64,000 nt of DNA from Fomes fomentarius. Lineage: Eukaryota > Basidiomycota > Agaricomycetes > Polyporales > Polyporaceae. Location: NCBI GenBank assembly GCA_022606135.1, contig JABYQN010000019.1, positions 1 through 64,000 of the forward strand. The letters are read 5' to 3'. Under the pieces are notes generated by a model, which saw nothing but the letters and a program-made list of their open reading frames with translations, was not told where the DNA came from and did no database searches. Both the position numbers and the translations under genes were made by a program. Shown piece after piece: positions 32,501 through 44,299 of the stretch (within the stretch, counting starts at the first letter, position 1; each line of letters starts with the position of its first letter).

Positions 32501-33792
32501 CACATCCTGCTCCCTAGACCGTACCCCCGCTGATTAGCCCACACGCGCAGGAGAGTGAGCGCGTCAGCGAACGCAGGCACGTCTTGTTTCAGCGCATGCA
32601 GGGAGAGCAGGTGGGCCTTGGGCGTGTTCATGAGCATGACCGCGGTGTTGTAGACAGGTGTGGGGTCCTCCGTTGACTCGTCGGTCTGATTTCCGATACG
32701 AATGTTGGACCTTGACGGAGCCAAGCGTTTGAGCGGGATCGGTGACTGCGGGAGGAAAGGGATTATTCGGATCTGGGCGTTCAGTTTGCTAAACTCTTTC
32801 GAATTCACAGCTTTCGAGAGTGTCAATACAGCAGCTGCGGTAGAATGAACGGGGGACGTACTCGGTCGCAGTACCAGAGTTGTGCACCGCGGGTCTCCAG
32901 CAGTGGACTCGTAGAACAATTCGCAGGGAAGAGTCTTCGCCTCGGCGACAGCTGCAGCGATGACGGACAGGTAATAGGCCCGCTTCTGGAAGACACGACC
33001 GTTGAGATAGTCCTTCTCCTGGAACAGGCTCTGCACGGAGATATGAGCGACAGCATATTGGCGAGGCCGGAACACGTACCGACGGCATTGCTACGGCGAC
33101 GTCGACGTCGAACCTCATAGAGTCCTTCGCCTTCACCGCGGTCTTTGTGGCCCAGCTGCCCGCAAGGACAATCTCGGTGGGTGCCTCGAACGCGACCTTC
33201 CAGTTGACCTCCTCGGTCGGTAGTGGTCGAATGTACGGAACAGCGACATTCTTTTTGGACAGAGTCCGGGATGCATGGAGCGGGTGTTGTGGAGGAGTAG
33301 GCGGGATCTCCATGAGGAGCTTGTGGAGGGAGAGCAGGAAAGCGTCGAGCGGTTGGGAGAGGTGATATTTTGGGCGGACATTCGGCAGGAGGGCGTCGAT
33401 CTAGCGACAGGACGCAACGATATGAATATATTGAACACCGAGCAGAGAAAGCATGTGCGCACCTGCAGCTTGAAGGAGCTTGACCGGTAGAGGTCTGTCG
33501 CATCCTTGATCTTCCTGAGCTCCTCGCCAGTCGGCGGCTTGAGGACATGGGAAGACGAGTGCTCGTGCACGTCCAGTCCGTTCTCTTCCTCGTCTTCCTG
33601 CCCACTTCCAGAGCTCCCCTCACCATCGGACACAACATCCTCATTTTCCGCTGCAGACATAAGCTCCTCCTCGTCTGTGTGTTGTCGCTGCACCTGTATG
33701 TGGGTAGATGGAGAGGAAATAGAACGTAGACGACATACTTTCGGCCTTGGTGCGCTCTCGCCGCCCCGCTTCCGCTTCAAATTCAGAGCCAT
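29524..33792 (-). CDS. UTP22: UTP22/Nrap-type nucleolar protein of the small-subunit processome
   Basis: Multi-exon gene from ATG 33792 (MALNLKRKRGGESAPRPKVC) to TGA at 29524-29526 (IVKGLH). Exons in order give an acidic Ser/Glu-rich N-terminus, LLMEIPPTPPQHPL, VPYIRPLPTEEVNWKVAFE, IVLAGSWATKTAVKAKDSMR, FDVDVAVAMPS, NGRVFQKRAYYLSVIAAAV, VLRVWANQRG-type nucleotidyltransferase-fold helices (ALTLLRVWANQRGYGLGSRM), FWGEKAELRRFKDGSITESV, VWDV, RLVKRWFAAHWLLRSHVSEE, and near the end DDYDFVLEVNPAGVPRYYQN with FYDALGGTRIGGVWLPN. These match the Nrap/UTP22 family, which binds Rrp7 and casein kinase 2 in the UTP-C module and is needed for 18S rRNA maturation in the nucleolus. The nucleotidyltransferase folds are non-catalytic in this family. 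Introns are 45-70 bp. No defect seen. Confidence 0.92.
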
Positions 33793-34106
33793 GACCTCCA
33801 GCCGTGCTGTTGCCGTTGACGTGTGCGAGCGTGCGGGGGCGCGAAGACGGTCGCGCGAGAGTCGAGTTCAGAATAGAGTTCCAAGTCTGCCCGCGCGCGC
33901 AATCGCCCTTTGCGCAAAAATGTTGGGAGACGCCCATTACACGCCAGGGATATCGGTCCGCTTCCCGTGAGCGCTTGGCAAGGAGGAGGAGCACGGTCAC
34001 TAGTCATCTAAAGGGCAGTGTATTGACCAGTATTAAGCTATACAACAACGGTAGGCACTACAGTACGCAGAGCATTTCCCAAACAGTCTCTCTACTCCAC
34101 TGTCCT
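33793..34106 (-). promoter_or_regulatory. Intergenic region upstream of UTP22
   Basis: 314 bp between the UTP22 start codon and the stop codon of the P5A ATPase gene on the same strand. It must hold the UTP22 promoter and the 3' end of the ATPase mRNA. No specific box could be called. Confidence 0.5.
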
Positions 34107-37100
34107 TCAAGCCTTCTTGGCCTCCTCCTCCGCCCTCCGCCTCTCCCGCCGCTCCCTCCCCCGTGTCACCATCGGCTTCGGCTCCAAGTTCGCAAACAGC
34201 CTCTTGCACACCTGCTCAATCACGTAGCACCCCACAAAGTCCACCACCATCGTCCCCGTCAGCTTCAACTTGAACTACACACCCGTTCCCACTCGTCAGC
34301 CCCCGCCTCCACGCAAGAGCACACAAGAGACACGTACCAAGTCCTTCATCTCCACGATCTGCAGCCACCGGTTCAGCTCGGGCAAAAGGTCCGTCGACCC
34401 CGAGAACGCAACAGCCTGCGCGCCGACCAGTCCCCAATACAGCGCCGAGTTCTCCCTGATGCCCTCCCGGAACGGCCGGCCCTGGAAGTTGATCGCGAAC
34501 GTCGACACCTGCTGCGACAGCCCGAGCAGATAGATCGCCGTGTTCAGCAAGTTTGGCTCAAACTTGGCCTCCAGGTCGATCGGCCCACGCTCCTCGTACG
34601 CGTGTGAGAGGTTTGTGATGTAGACGAGCGAGACAATGTGCAGCGCGAATTGCAGCAGCACCGAGAGCAGCACGTAAAAGTTGAAGATGTTCCCGAGCGG
34701 CCGCTCTCGCGAAAGCTTCTCGACAGGCTGAGAGAAAAGGCGTATCAGCTGCATCGTCCTCGTAGACAACATGCGGGAGACCAACCTTTGCGCGCGAGAT
34801 GCAGAGGAAGCAGACGGACATGAGCATACCCGTGATCGTGACCTGGTAGTCGCCAAACTTGATCCCGTCCAAGTACTGCACACTCAAACTGTACGCCGTG
34901 ATGAGGCAGTTGAGCGCAAGAATCTTGTACATCTGGATCGTGGCGACGAGCGTGCAGCGACCCTGCCGGATGATGTGCGTGACTAGTGTGGTTATCATTT
35001 AATATTAGTTGGAAGCTACACGACATCCATAGAGAGGAAGAAACGTACTGGCTTTGACGTTCGACAACTTGGAGGTGAAAGGTGCGGCGCACGACGCATC
35101 TCCAAGCTTGATCTTCGGAACCTCTTCGTCCGTGTCCATCTCCGCAAGCTTGTCCGTAATCGACGCCAGGTCAAACTGCCACCAAATCCCGATCGTCAGC
35201 ACCTAAACCAACACCAATCATCCCGCGCTCACCTTCTCCATCGGGTTCTTCTTCCTCGCATTCTGCAGGTCCGTCGCCGCCTTCTTCTGCGCCTCGACCA
35301 CATCCGGGTACAAGTGCGAGATCGCAGGCGGGACCGGCGGCGGCGGCTGGTTGAACCTCGCCGAGATCTTCAGCTGCTGCTCATACACCTTCTTGATGCG
35401 CTCGTTCCTCTGGTGCTCCGCAATCTTCTTCAGATCCTCCTCCGTCCCGTCCAGGAGCGCGACGCCGATCTGCGCCTGCTTCAGCGCGCCCACGTCGTTC
35501 GTCCCATCGCCCGCCATCAGTGTCACGTACCCAAGGCTCTTGAGCGACGTCAGGATGAACTCCTTCTGCGCAGGTGACACCCGCGCATACACCCATGTGT
35601 TCTGCACCAGGTCGTTCCACGACGGGTGCGCCTCATACAGCTTCATCGCAGCGCCGGTGATGCAGATGTCGTACTGGTCAAAGAGCGAGGTGTCGATCGG
35701 CTGCGAAGGGTCGACGGGGATGGTGACAGTGTCATCGACCGAGCGCCAGACAAGACCTGTAGAACCCTCGGGGACGTCCAGAATGAGGGCGTCCCGGTCG
35801 ACGATCTCGACGTCGCGGGCAACGTGAACGGCTGTGAGCGGATTGTCTCCGGTGATCATGACGCACTATGGCCGGGTCAGTAATGTAGACAGTTGAGAGA
35901 GAACAAGCATACACATACACGATGAGAGGAGTCACCAAGCATCTTCAGGGTCTCGACCGCATCCTCCTTGAGCGGGCAGTGGAACACCAGAAAGCCGCAG
36001 TACGTCAGACCGGACTCGACCTGGTCACGGGCCAATTTGTTGATCTAGACGTTCATCAATCAGTCAGAGGTTCGGCAAGATTTACGCTCACACACAACAA
36101 CGCACCTTGTCCAAGTTCATCGCATCCATCTCCTTGAACCCAAGTGCAAGCACCCGGCTTCCCCTCCTCGTGTACCACTTGAACGTCTCATCATAGTTCG
36201 GGGGCACGACCGCCAGCATCCGCTTGATCGTTTCCGGGGCGCCCTTTGTCGCAACGATGCACCGTCCGTTCGGCAAGCTCGACACGGTACTCATACGCTT
36301 GAGCGCAGACGAGAACTGGAACCGCCGGCGCACGATCACATTTGTCTTGTGAGGCGCGGTGGGATCGACGGGAGACACATTGTCGCCTTTGGAGAGCTGC
36401 CAGTTCAGCGCGTCAAGAGTCGTGCGCTCCATGGGGTCACCGACAATGGTACCGTCATCAAGTCGGACCAGGGCGTGTGCCGCAGCAAGTGCAAGGGTCG
36501 TCTCCCGACCGGTGACCTTGACATCGACGAGCTTAAGAGGGTCTGAGGGACTACACATAGTCGTTCAGCGATGAATGTGAATCTGATGCATGCACTCACT
36601 CTACGCCTACAACGCCTTCGACGACGAGGTTCTCCGCAGTGATGGTGCCAGTCTTGTCGAAACAGCAGACGTCCACACGACCAGCCGACGGAATGCGGAA
36701 TGGCTCAGTACAGAAGATAGCTGCGTACATCCGTCAGACCATATCTCACGCATAGATGAACATACGCACCGAACTTGGACAACGCCACCAGCGACGCATT
36801 GACAGCCAGAGACAACTCCATAGGCAGCTCGGGCGGAACGACGCTCGTGATGATGAGGATACAATCGAGAAGCAGCTTTGACTTCTTCAACTCGCGCTCG
36901 ATGCCCTTCGTCCAGACGTACCAGCTGGCGGCAATGGCAAAGATGAGCAAGAAGCCGATGAACAAGAAGCTCTCCGCGTTGTTCGCGGACACGCGTTCGG
37001 TGGAGAAGATCATCGTGCGCACGAGCTGACCCTGCGCCGTTCCGAATCCGGTGCGGAGGACGACGCCAAGGCAGCCACCGTCAGGCGTGTTCCCTCCGTT

Positions 37101-38222
37101 CGTCGCTTGGAGGAGCTTCGTGCCGGAGAAGAGGACGGCGTTCTTGTGCGCACCGTCCACGTCCAGCGGCTCGTTGGGTTCGAGAAGGGCGATAGATTCC
37201 TTGAGGAGCGGGGTGGACTCTCCAGAGAGCATGGCCTCGTTCACGATGCAAGTGCCCCGAATGAGCAAAATGTCAGCGGGGACGTTTGTCTCGGTCTGCT
37301 GCCTACTAACAGAGATGACGTCGCCGGGGAGCAAGTCGTCGCTCTGGATCTGCGACCAGACGTTACTGCGGAAGACATAGACGGGGTACGGGGCAACGGC
37401 CATGGTGCGGAACTCAGTGAGGGTGCGAAGGCGCTGGAAAACGACGGTGCACTCGAAGACTATGAGCATAAAGAGGGTGAAGAGGGAGTAGTACCAGTAC
37501 TCGTCCATGCACCAGAGTGCGACACAGAAGACCTGAAAGACGAAGAAGGGGGCTGTGGCATGCTCGCCGAAGAGTGATGCGAAAGTGGGGAGGGGAATGT
37601 TGTACTCGTTCTTGCCGTAGAGATCAGCACGAGAGGTGAGTTGATCGGCGGTCAAGGAGGGCGGAGCATGGAAGGAGGCCAATGTGGGGTTGGACGAGCA
37701 CGGGTAGGGGAGACGAGAGAAGACGATGGGGTCTGTTGAGGAAACGACGTAAGTGTCCTGCTGGTAATTGAAGGTGTATGTCGTGGGGTCGGCAGGATGT
37801 TTCTTGTGAAGGGGGACGATTTCGCCTTCGCCTCTGTGAAGAGCGGGGATGATACGCAGACAATCCGCATCTAGCAGTGACCGAGCCTACGACGCATAGA
37901 GCGTTAAACAGAATGAGGAAGCAAATGGAAAGAGTGGGGGACGGACCTTGCGAGTAGTGATCCAAGCCTTCACGCCGGTGTTCCATCGAGTGAACAAGAA
38001 ACTGAGAGCGTGAGCTAGTCCAAGAGAGACGCAGGCTAGGAAAGTCCATTCCTCGCTTTGGAGCCAGTCATCGTACTTGACGTAGTATGCGTAGGCAAGT
38101 AGGGGGTAGAAAGAGAGGAATGGGATCGTGTACAGGTGGGTGTACCAGGGCAGGCGGACGTGGAGGGACACGCCCTGTATCTCGGATGAGACGACCTTGA
38201 CCGAGCTCCTGGTGGAAGACAA
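34107..38222 (-). CDS. SPF1: P5A-type ATPase (Spf1/ATP13A1), ER transmembrane-helix dislocase
   Basis: Exons in order: [20 protein letters not shown] (38160), FLYP-type hydrophobic helices, [50 protein letters not shown], the actuator motif [15 protein letters not shown], the P5A signature [20 protein letters not shown], the phosphorylation motif [18 protein letters not shown] (36620), nucleotide-binding [16 protein letters not shown] and [31 protein letters not shown], and hinge [20 protein letters not shown]. Four C-terminal helices follow, ending EEEAKKA with TGA at 34107-34109. P5A ATPases sit in the ER and remove mis-inserted membrane helices. All catalytic motifs are present. The first exon is unresolved: the frame opens at 38222 without an ATG, so a small upstream exon is likely. 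Confidence 0.93.
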
Positions 38223-38526
38223 TGTGAGGAGCAGAAGAAGTCAAAAATATATGTTCGCACATTTGAGACCTCGGAAACGGTCGATTTTGTTGGGAGTTGG
38301 GAGGAGGAGGAGGAGGAGGAGGAGGAGGAGGTAGAACCCAGAATCGAGGCGGCTTCAAGGCCACGTCCCAGTCGCGCAGGTCACGTGCAATCTGCATCAG
38401 GGCGCTCAGAGTCAGATCTAGATCATCTCACAGGAATATATTATCATCGGGTTGTATGTTTGTTGACTTGGACGTTTCGTTTCGTTCACATTTGCTCACT
38501 GCATACTGACGATAAGTCAGGTGAGT
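38223..38526. promoter_or_regulatory. Divergent promoter region with GGA repeat
   Basis: This region lies between the minus-strand ATPase gene and the plus-strand methyltransferase gene. It contains an (AGG)n run at about 38303-38332. The missing first exon of the ATPase may lie here. Confidence 0.45.
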
Positions 38527-40152
38527 ATGACTACCTGCGACAGCCCTCAGGCTTCTGCATCGCTACTTCAACGCGAGCTGCCGAGCTTGGTCGTGGATTT
38601 CTTGCTCTTTACCGTATTTCTCAAGTATGTAGCATCTTCAATATACTCGAGAAGCTTTTGGGTAGCTCAGCGCTCAGCTTCGTGCCACGATATCCTCCGT
38701 CAACGACTTGCTCAGGTCCCTCCACCGTCCTGCCGTTTCGTTCATTCTCTTCCGTCCTTCCTTGCTCCTAAAACGCGCCCCTCGTCGCCCGAGCACATGG
38801 CCCGCGCAAGAACGACAAGGTCAAGCTGCCTGGCAAGAACATCGAGGACTATATCACCATCAAGGATCCAGAGCTGAGGGAGAAGTACCATGGGAGGGAG
38901 AAGATCCCTATCCAGGTCTTCCACGACGCGTGTCTTGACGGCAAGATTCAAGTCAACGGTCCGTCTCCTCTCGTCTCCTATGCGTGTCGCGCGGTGTACC
39001 GATCTGCTACTTGCGCATGTACAGGCGATAGGCTCAATATTCTCGAGACGCGCCACGACTGGGCGAAGATGGTCTTCACGCCCGAGCTCTTCAAATACGT
39101 CCTTACACAGATGCTGCCCGAGGTCATCATGCACTCCAAGAGCCAGGACGAGGAGCAGGTTCGCGACCACTATGACAGTACGTCACGCGTTTCTCTACGC
39201 GTCTTTCCGCGCCGCTGACCCTCTCCTTGGACATGCAGGAGGCGATGACTTCTACGAATGGTATGTACTCTTGCTCTTGCGCGTTGTGGGGAACGGGTCA
39301 TCGACGCCCACTGCGCGCTGCAGGTTCCTCGGACCCCGTATGATCTACACTTCCGGCATCGTCTTGGACCTCACTATTGAAGACTCAGTGAAGAGACCCT
39401 TGAGCAACTGCAGGATAACAAACGAACTATCGTCTGCGAAAAGGTCCGCCCCCTCCCGAGAATCGTTTTTGGGATTCGCGGATCTCTCACCGTCTGCTCT
39501 CTGCTGTAGCTCAACCTCAAGCCCGAGGACCGCCTGCTCGACGTCGGCTATGGCTGGGGCACGCTCTGTACATTCGCGCACAAGAACTACGGCTGCGACG
39601 TCACGGGCATCACCCTGGGCAAAAACCAGACCCGGTTCGGGAACAACCGCATCGCGAGCAACGGCGGTGACCCCGCGCGCGCGCACGACTACCGCGACAT
39701 CCCCGGCCGCTCCGGCGCGTGTACGAAGATCGTCGCCGCGTGCATCCCTAGATATCCAGGGCATTGACATCTTTGTAGCAGCCTACGTGTCACGAAATCG
39801 AACAAAGGGCCCTTTGTTCAATTCCGTGACAGGTAAGCTGTCCCAAACATATCACGCATGTTTGGGTGCCTTGACATCTTGGTTTGCACGCGGGTTGGTG
39901 GGGGATGAGGTGCTGACGATAACGATGATGGGTTGACAGCCAAGGCAGCGCGTCGGTGTTCCAGCTGACGCTCCACAAGAACTTGAACGCGTACCCGCGC
40001 ATCCTCGGCGTCCCCACCCACACCTCGATCCACGTCCACCCGGACCGCGAGATTCTGTACGTTTCCAGTCTCTAACCCCCTTCCCCCCACTTCGGCTTTT
40101 GGCTCGAGCTCATCTGCTGCCGTCCCTTCTTTTTTTTAGCCCTGTTGACTGA
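38527..40152 (+). pseudogene. Sphingolipid C9-methyltransferase with catalytic middle missing
   Basis: The fungal family methylates C9 of the sphingoid base of glucosylceramides, using S-adenosylmethionine at ER-derived membranes. Seen here: a hydrophobic N-terminus (LVVDFLLFTVFL), NDKVKLPGKNIEDYITIKDP, EKIPIQVFHDACLDGKIQVN, RHDWAKMVFTPELFKYVLTQ, SQDEEQVRDHYDRGDDFYEW (across an intron), FLGPRMIYTSGIV, and the SAM-binding loop LLDVGYGWGTLCTFAHKNYG with VTGITLGKNQTRFGNNRIAS. After DIPGRSGA the frame stops. About 190 bp of unrelated palindromic DNA follows, and only the C-terminal exon remains (SASVFQLTLHKNLNAYPRIL, HTSIHVHPDREI) ending at 40152. Roughly 180 residues with the acceptor-site half are absent, so no activity is expected. 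Confidence 0.85.
39764..39880. repeat. Palindromic insert inside methyltransferase gene
   Basis: A 44-bp inverted repeat (39788-39831, centre AAAGGGCCCTTT, 20 of 22 pairs matching) is followed by a 9-bp stem hairpin CCCAAACAT / ATGTTTGGG at 39842-39866. The 10-bp word TTGACATCTT occurs at both edges (39764-39773 and 39871-39880) in the same orientation. Confidence 0.85.
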
Positions 40153-41294
40153 GCGAGCGGCGCGTATGTGGGCGGGGAGGGTTTGTATAGAGAGCGCAGC
40201 TGGGTCCCCGCCCCCCGATAAAAGCAAGTCATAGTCACCTATAATGAACATGAATATCCTGTAGGATAGTAGTCTGGCGCTGCTCTGCTGGCTGGCGGTT
40301 TAGCTGTCGCGTGCGGTGATGAGGACATGCTTGGATTGTTGGTGTGCGTCAAAGGAAATCTCTGAAGCGGCAATGGATGTCCGTGAACTTGTAAGTAACT
40401 TACTACCTGTCACTAATGTAAAGCGGCCAAAAATTTGTGAGGCTACTAGCCAGGTGTTATCGGTTCACCGGTACCGTCAGTCCGTGACCTATGATGCATG
40501 GTGCTAAACCACACATCCCCTGATGCTAAACCGCACGTCCCCTGATAGGTCCGCGACATACGGCGTATTTCGTCGGTTACCAGCCAATACAACACAATTT
40601 TTACGGATATTACTTGCACGCTGTTGGTACGCGTTCGTTCGAAGCATTTGAGCTACTATTCTAGTGGGCGGCCGCTGTGATGTTGACATGTCGCGCGTTT
40701 GACTAGACCATCGATGGAAGAAGCAACTTGGCCATACAGTGACGGATGACATCGAGAACATCTTGGACGTGCGTCTCCGAATCAACATCGCTGGGGGATG
40801 GCGATCAGACTCAAGGTTGGCACAATCTCTGTGAATTTATGCACGTGTCCGTACATGCATTGTCATAAAGCAGACTCTTGGCCAAGTTACGAGGTATCAC
40901 CAGCTTGGAAGAAAAGCCTAGATTGGGGGCGCTTGCAGACTCGCGGGAAGATATATCTGGACGGTTCATCGTGACGTCTTTATACCCTCACTGTCGATAT
41001 GTCCGGTGACGGCGACGACACGGTTTCCGGCGGGATCTCGGGTGGGATGGCCGGTGTTGATGATGAACGCAAGGTTGTTCAAGAGAGCGAGCGGCTGAGA
41101 GGGCGGAGATGGTATTGATGCCCCCTCTCGACAGCCGGTCATGACAGAGGTGAGGAGCAAGATGTCTCTGAAAATATCCTTGGATTCTTCGAGTTCTTTG
41201 CTTGGGAGGCTGACTGACTGGATATGTGCCCCAGTCAACGCAGAGGTGGTCCTGACAGAGACATCGGAAGGTGGAATCGCCATGGTCGATATTG
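40153..41294. other. Intergenic stretch with one plausible minus-strand open frame
   Basis: Mostly without recognisable features. The minus frame 41283-40966 (ATG at 41283, about 105 codons) reads like protein (VRTTSALTGAHIQSVSLPSK; AGNRVVAVTGHIDSEGIK). It could be a small gene or a fragment, divergent from the duplicated promoter next to it. The family is not recognised. Confidence 0.3.
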
Positions 41295-41515
41295 GCGACC
41301 GCCTTGAACGCGTAGTGATATATCAATTCCGCCAATTGGCAAGACGCCGCACCATACAATGTGTAGGCGCTGGTTCGGATTGATTCGCTAGCTAATGACG
41401 TTGAATGTGGCACTACTTACATCGCTTCTCATTCGCCCTGCAGTGTGCGCGCAGTTAAAATCTGCTAGCCATGTCTTCCACCAACACAACCATTCCAAGC
41501 GGCCACGTAGGTATG
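41295..41515 (+). repeat. Inverted duplicate of RTA1-like promoter and exon 1
   Basis: On the plus strand, words such as GACCGCCTTGAACGCG, TTGGCAAGACGCCG, GATTCGCTAGCT, GTTGAATGTGGCACTAC and GCTTCTCATTCGCCCTGCAG recur in the same order on the minus strand at 44680-44300, upstream of the RTA1-like gene. The copy includes its first exon at 41471-41510 (MSSTNTTIPSGHV versus MSSTNTTIPTGHV) and a GT donor. The rest of the RTA1 gene was not copied. Confidence 0.9.
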
Positions 41516-42160
41516 AGTTATAATACATCTCGTGCTACTCAGAGCGCCCCAAGCTGTATCCATCTCCTGATCTCCGAATCAGTCCCACAGACGTGACAGG
41601 CAGCATAAACGAGGACTTCGCCGAAGCGAGAGAGACGCAAGCCGGCCTGCGTGTCCGGGCAACCCCCTTCGACCCCGTTGAGCCAGCACGCATCGCGACC
41701 GGCTGCGAAGACGGACAGGTGCGGATCTGAGACGTCTCCACGGGCGAAGAATAATATCAATCCCTCACACTGGTACCACAATCTGCGCATAACGGGCCCG
41801 GGCCGGTGCACATCGTCGCGTTCTCCCCAGACGGCAGCGCTCGCAGATCCTATCCTCTCGGCCTCCCCGGCCGTGCCGATGCTCGCAGTCTGCGACTCGT
41901 GACACACCGGGCAGCGTGTCCTGTCACTCACAGGGCACTACAACACCATCAACGCCGCTGCATTCTCCCCAGACGGCCAGTACATCGCGTCCATGTCGTC
42001 GGACTATACCGTGCGGTTGTAGGACCGGCGCAGTGGATCGTTGGTTGCGGTGTTTGACGAGCACGAGGATAAGGTCACTTCACTCCCGACAGGCGCATTC
42101 TCGCGTCTGGCGGGTTGGACGGGATGGTGTACGCTCAATGGTTGTGGTAGTCATTCAAGT
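41516..42160 (+). pseudogene. WD40-repeat gene relic
   Basis: WD40 blades are readable but broken: ARIATGCEDGQVRI, a stop, DVSTGEE (about 41690-41745); VHIVAFSPDG (41801); LTGHYNTINAAAFSPDGQYI (41927-41990) with ASMSSDYTVRL, a stop, DRRSGSLVAVFDEHED. In both places the stop codon (TGA, TAG) stands exactly where the blade's Trp (TGG) belongs. The relic starts right after the duplicated RTA1 exon 1. Confidence 0.75.
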
Positions 42161-42708
42161 TTGCCCTGATCTCCACCGGGGTGCTTCGTTACAGTGCTCA
42201 TGTCGTTCGGGTACGGTGTGGTGTGCGATTTTGCATTTAGTCAGGTTACACGATCGCGACGTGCCAATCCAACCGGGGCCGAACGTGCAAGTTCCGGTCA
42301 ATATGATAGATATATTTACTCTAAACAAATGATGTGCGCTGGATGGATACTAGTATGAGCTTGCAGTATTGTAGCGGTGAGGAACGAGTGTAAGCAAACA
42401 GGATATCGGGAATGTAATGAGATAGGAGCCAGAATCCCACTAGCAAGCACTGTGTAATGACGATAACGGAGGGCATGAATCATCACGATGGTACCTCGCG
42501 GTGGTCTCGGCCAAACGTCAGTCCGAAACAGGGATAGCCGCCTCGAGCTGGGTGCTCCGAGGGGAACGGCGAAGCTTCGAGCCACTGCAAGCCACGATCT
42601 CGCGGATGCGCAGTCTCGATCCACGCTTCCTTGCTTCTCCATCTTCTTCTTCTTCTCGAGACGCTCGGGAGCGCAAGCTCGCCCTAAAACAAGACCAAGC
42701 AGTCGCAT
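42161..42708. other. Stretch without a recognisable gene
   Basis: This region lies downstream of both the WD40 relic and the convergent RTA1-like gene. Open stretches here are out of frame with the RTA1 coding region and carry no motif. Confidence 0.4.
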
Positions 42709-44299
42709 TCACAGCGCACGCCCCCGTTCCGGCCCCGCATTGCTGCCGCCCCCTGCCTTCAGCTCAAGCTCGGAAAGTTGACGCTGATGCTGTGAGGCGG
42801 ACCCCGACTCCTCAGAGTCGCGGGGTGCCTTGGACAGCGAGGTCCAGGTATGCGCTTTCCCGAAGAGGAAGCCGGGGTGGAAGACGTTCAGCGTGAACAT
42901 GGCCAGGACAATCATCGCACCATCAAGCACGTCTGCCGGGTCGCGCCAATCCACCAGTCAGTCAGCTCACAGATTTTCAGAGAGAGGAGGCGGCTCAGAC
43001 GGAGTGCGTACTGAAGTAGACCTGAGTGCTGATGATACGGCCGGTCCAGCCATCCGAGAGTTCCTATGACGCCATCCCACCATCAGTCCAACCCAACACA
43101 CGAAAGTCTAAAAGAAAAAGAGCAGAGCACGCACGATCGCACGGTAAATGGAGCGGATGAGGATGAACACCCCGTCGAGCGCCAGACCGAGGATCATGAA
43201 CTTGACGCCGCGGTCGAGCGCAAAGCTCTTCTTCGCAGGCGAGCTGCCACTGTCCACGCGCGGTCGAATCGGCTTGTCGTAGTGATACCGCACGAGGAAC
43301 TCGGTTGCAAGAAGGAGGTAGATGCATACCGCCACTGTCGTCAAATTAGTCAAGGCGGGCGCGAGTCAGCGACAGCGTGCGAGAGAGGCGAGCTTACCGA
43401 GTTGGAAGACGATACCGCCGAGCATGATGTGTCCTCCCTGCGGAATGCCATATCGTCGATGGGATGACGGAAGTCAGACGATCAAGTTCAATTGATAAGA
43501 AATGAGGCAAGAATGGACACGTACAGGCTCGGGATCCCGGTTGTTCTCGAGATCGCTCGAGGCCTTCGCACCGCCAAGGGCTTGGACAACAAGCGCAACG
43601 AGATCGCAGGAGCAGAACAAGATCGTATCTGTGGGGCGGCCGCGGTGAGAAATCTGCTCGGGCCTGTCGGGGAGCGCGGGTGGGCGGCGGGGCCCGACAA
43701 GGGAAAAGTGGGTGGCTGAGGTCCGGAAGCACACGTACACCACATTGCGGTCAAGCGACTGTATTGCTGTCCGAGACGCTTGACGATCTGACCGAGGATG
43801 ACAAAGTTGGCGGCGATGAGGGGTGTTGGGGCAAGGATGGTGGTCGTTATCCTGCAGATATCTACTAGTGAAACCTGTCTGAGCGGATTGCACATGAGAA
43901 GATGGACGTACTGCATGAGGAAGGGGTCGAGTGCTCTTGGACTAATACTGGACCAGAGTCTCCCGCTCCAACCAATGATCTCGGTGATGCCTGCAAGGAC
44001 AGTGGTGCCAAGCAACCACCATAGACGGGTATGTACAGCTTGCGCGAGGTGAATGACTTGATCAAGAGTGTAAGCCTTAACACGTGGTTAATATATGGTA
44101 CGGATTTGCTTACAGCTCGAGACGGCGAAAAGAGCAATGAACAAGATGCATATCCATTCGGTTGGAATGTAGCCGTAGGGACTGACACGGACGTCTGTGG
44201 GACCCAGATCAGGAGGTGGAGGCGGTTACAAGATGAGCTCGGGGCGGTGTAACTCTTACCTACGTGGCCGGTTGGAATGGTCGTGTTGGTCGAAGACAT
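42709..44299 (-). CDS. RTA1-like seven-helix membrane protein
   Basis: Exons from ATG 44299: MSSTNTTIPTGHV, VSPYGYIPTEWICILFIALF, VHTRLWWLLGTTVLAGITEI with IGWSGRLWSSISPRALDPF, ITTTILAPTPLIAANFVILG, the alternating helix TILFCSCDLVALVVQALGGA, GGHIMLGGIVFQL, VAVCIYLLLATEFLVRYHYD, VKFMILGLALDGVFILIRSI, ELSDGWTGRIISTQVYF, and VLDGAMIVLAMFTLNVFHPG. A polar tail ends at the stop at 42709. These match the fungal RTA1 family (lipid-translocating exporter-like, about seven helices, azole/7-aminocholesterol resistance and sphingoid-base stress). The Tyr-Gly-Tyr-x-Pro start and Glu-x2-Asp-Gly-Trp loop are family hallmarks. At least seven short introns. It looks intact. Confidence 0.85.

Noticed and set aside
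33804..34607. Long plus-strand open frame over the ATPase C-terminus
   Set aside because: It overlaps well-conserved minus-strand exons and the UTP22 promoter; composition is antisense-like.
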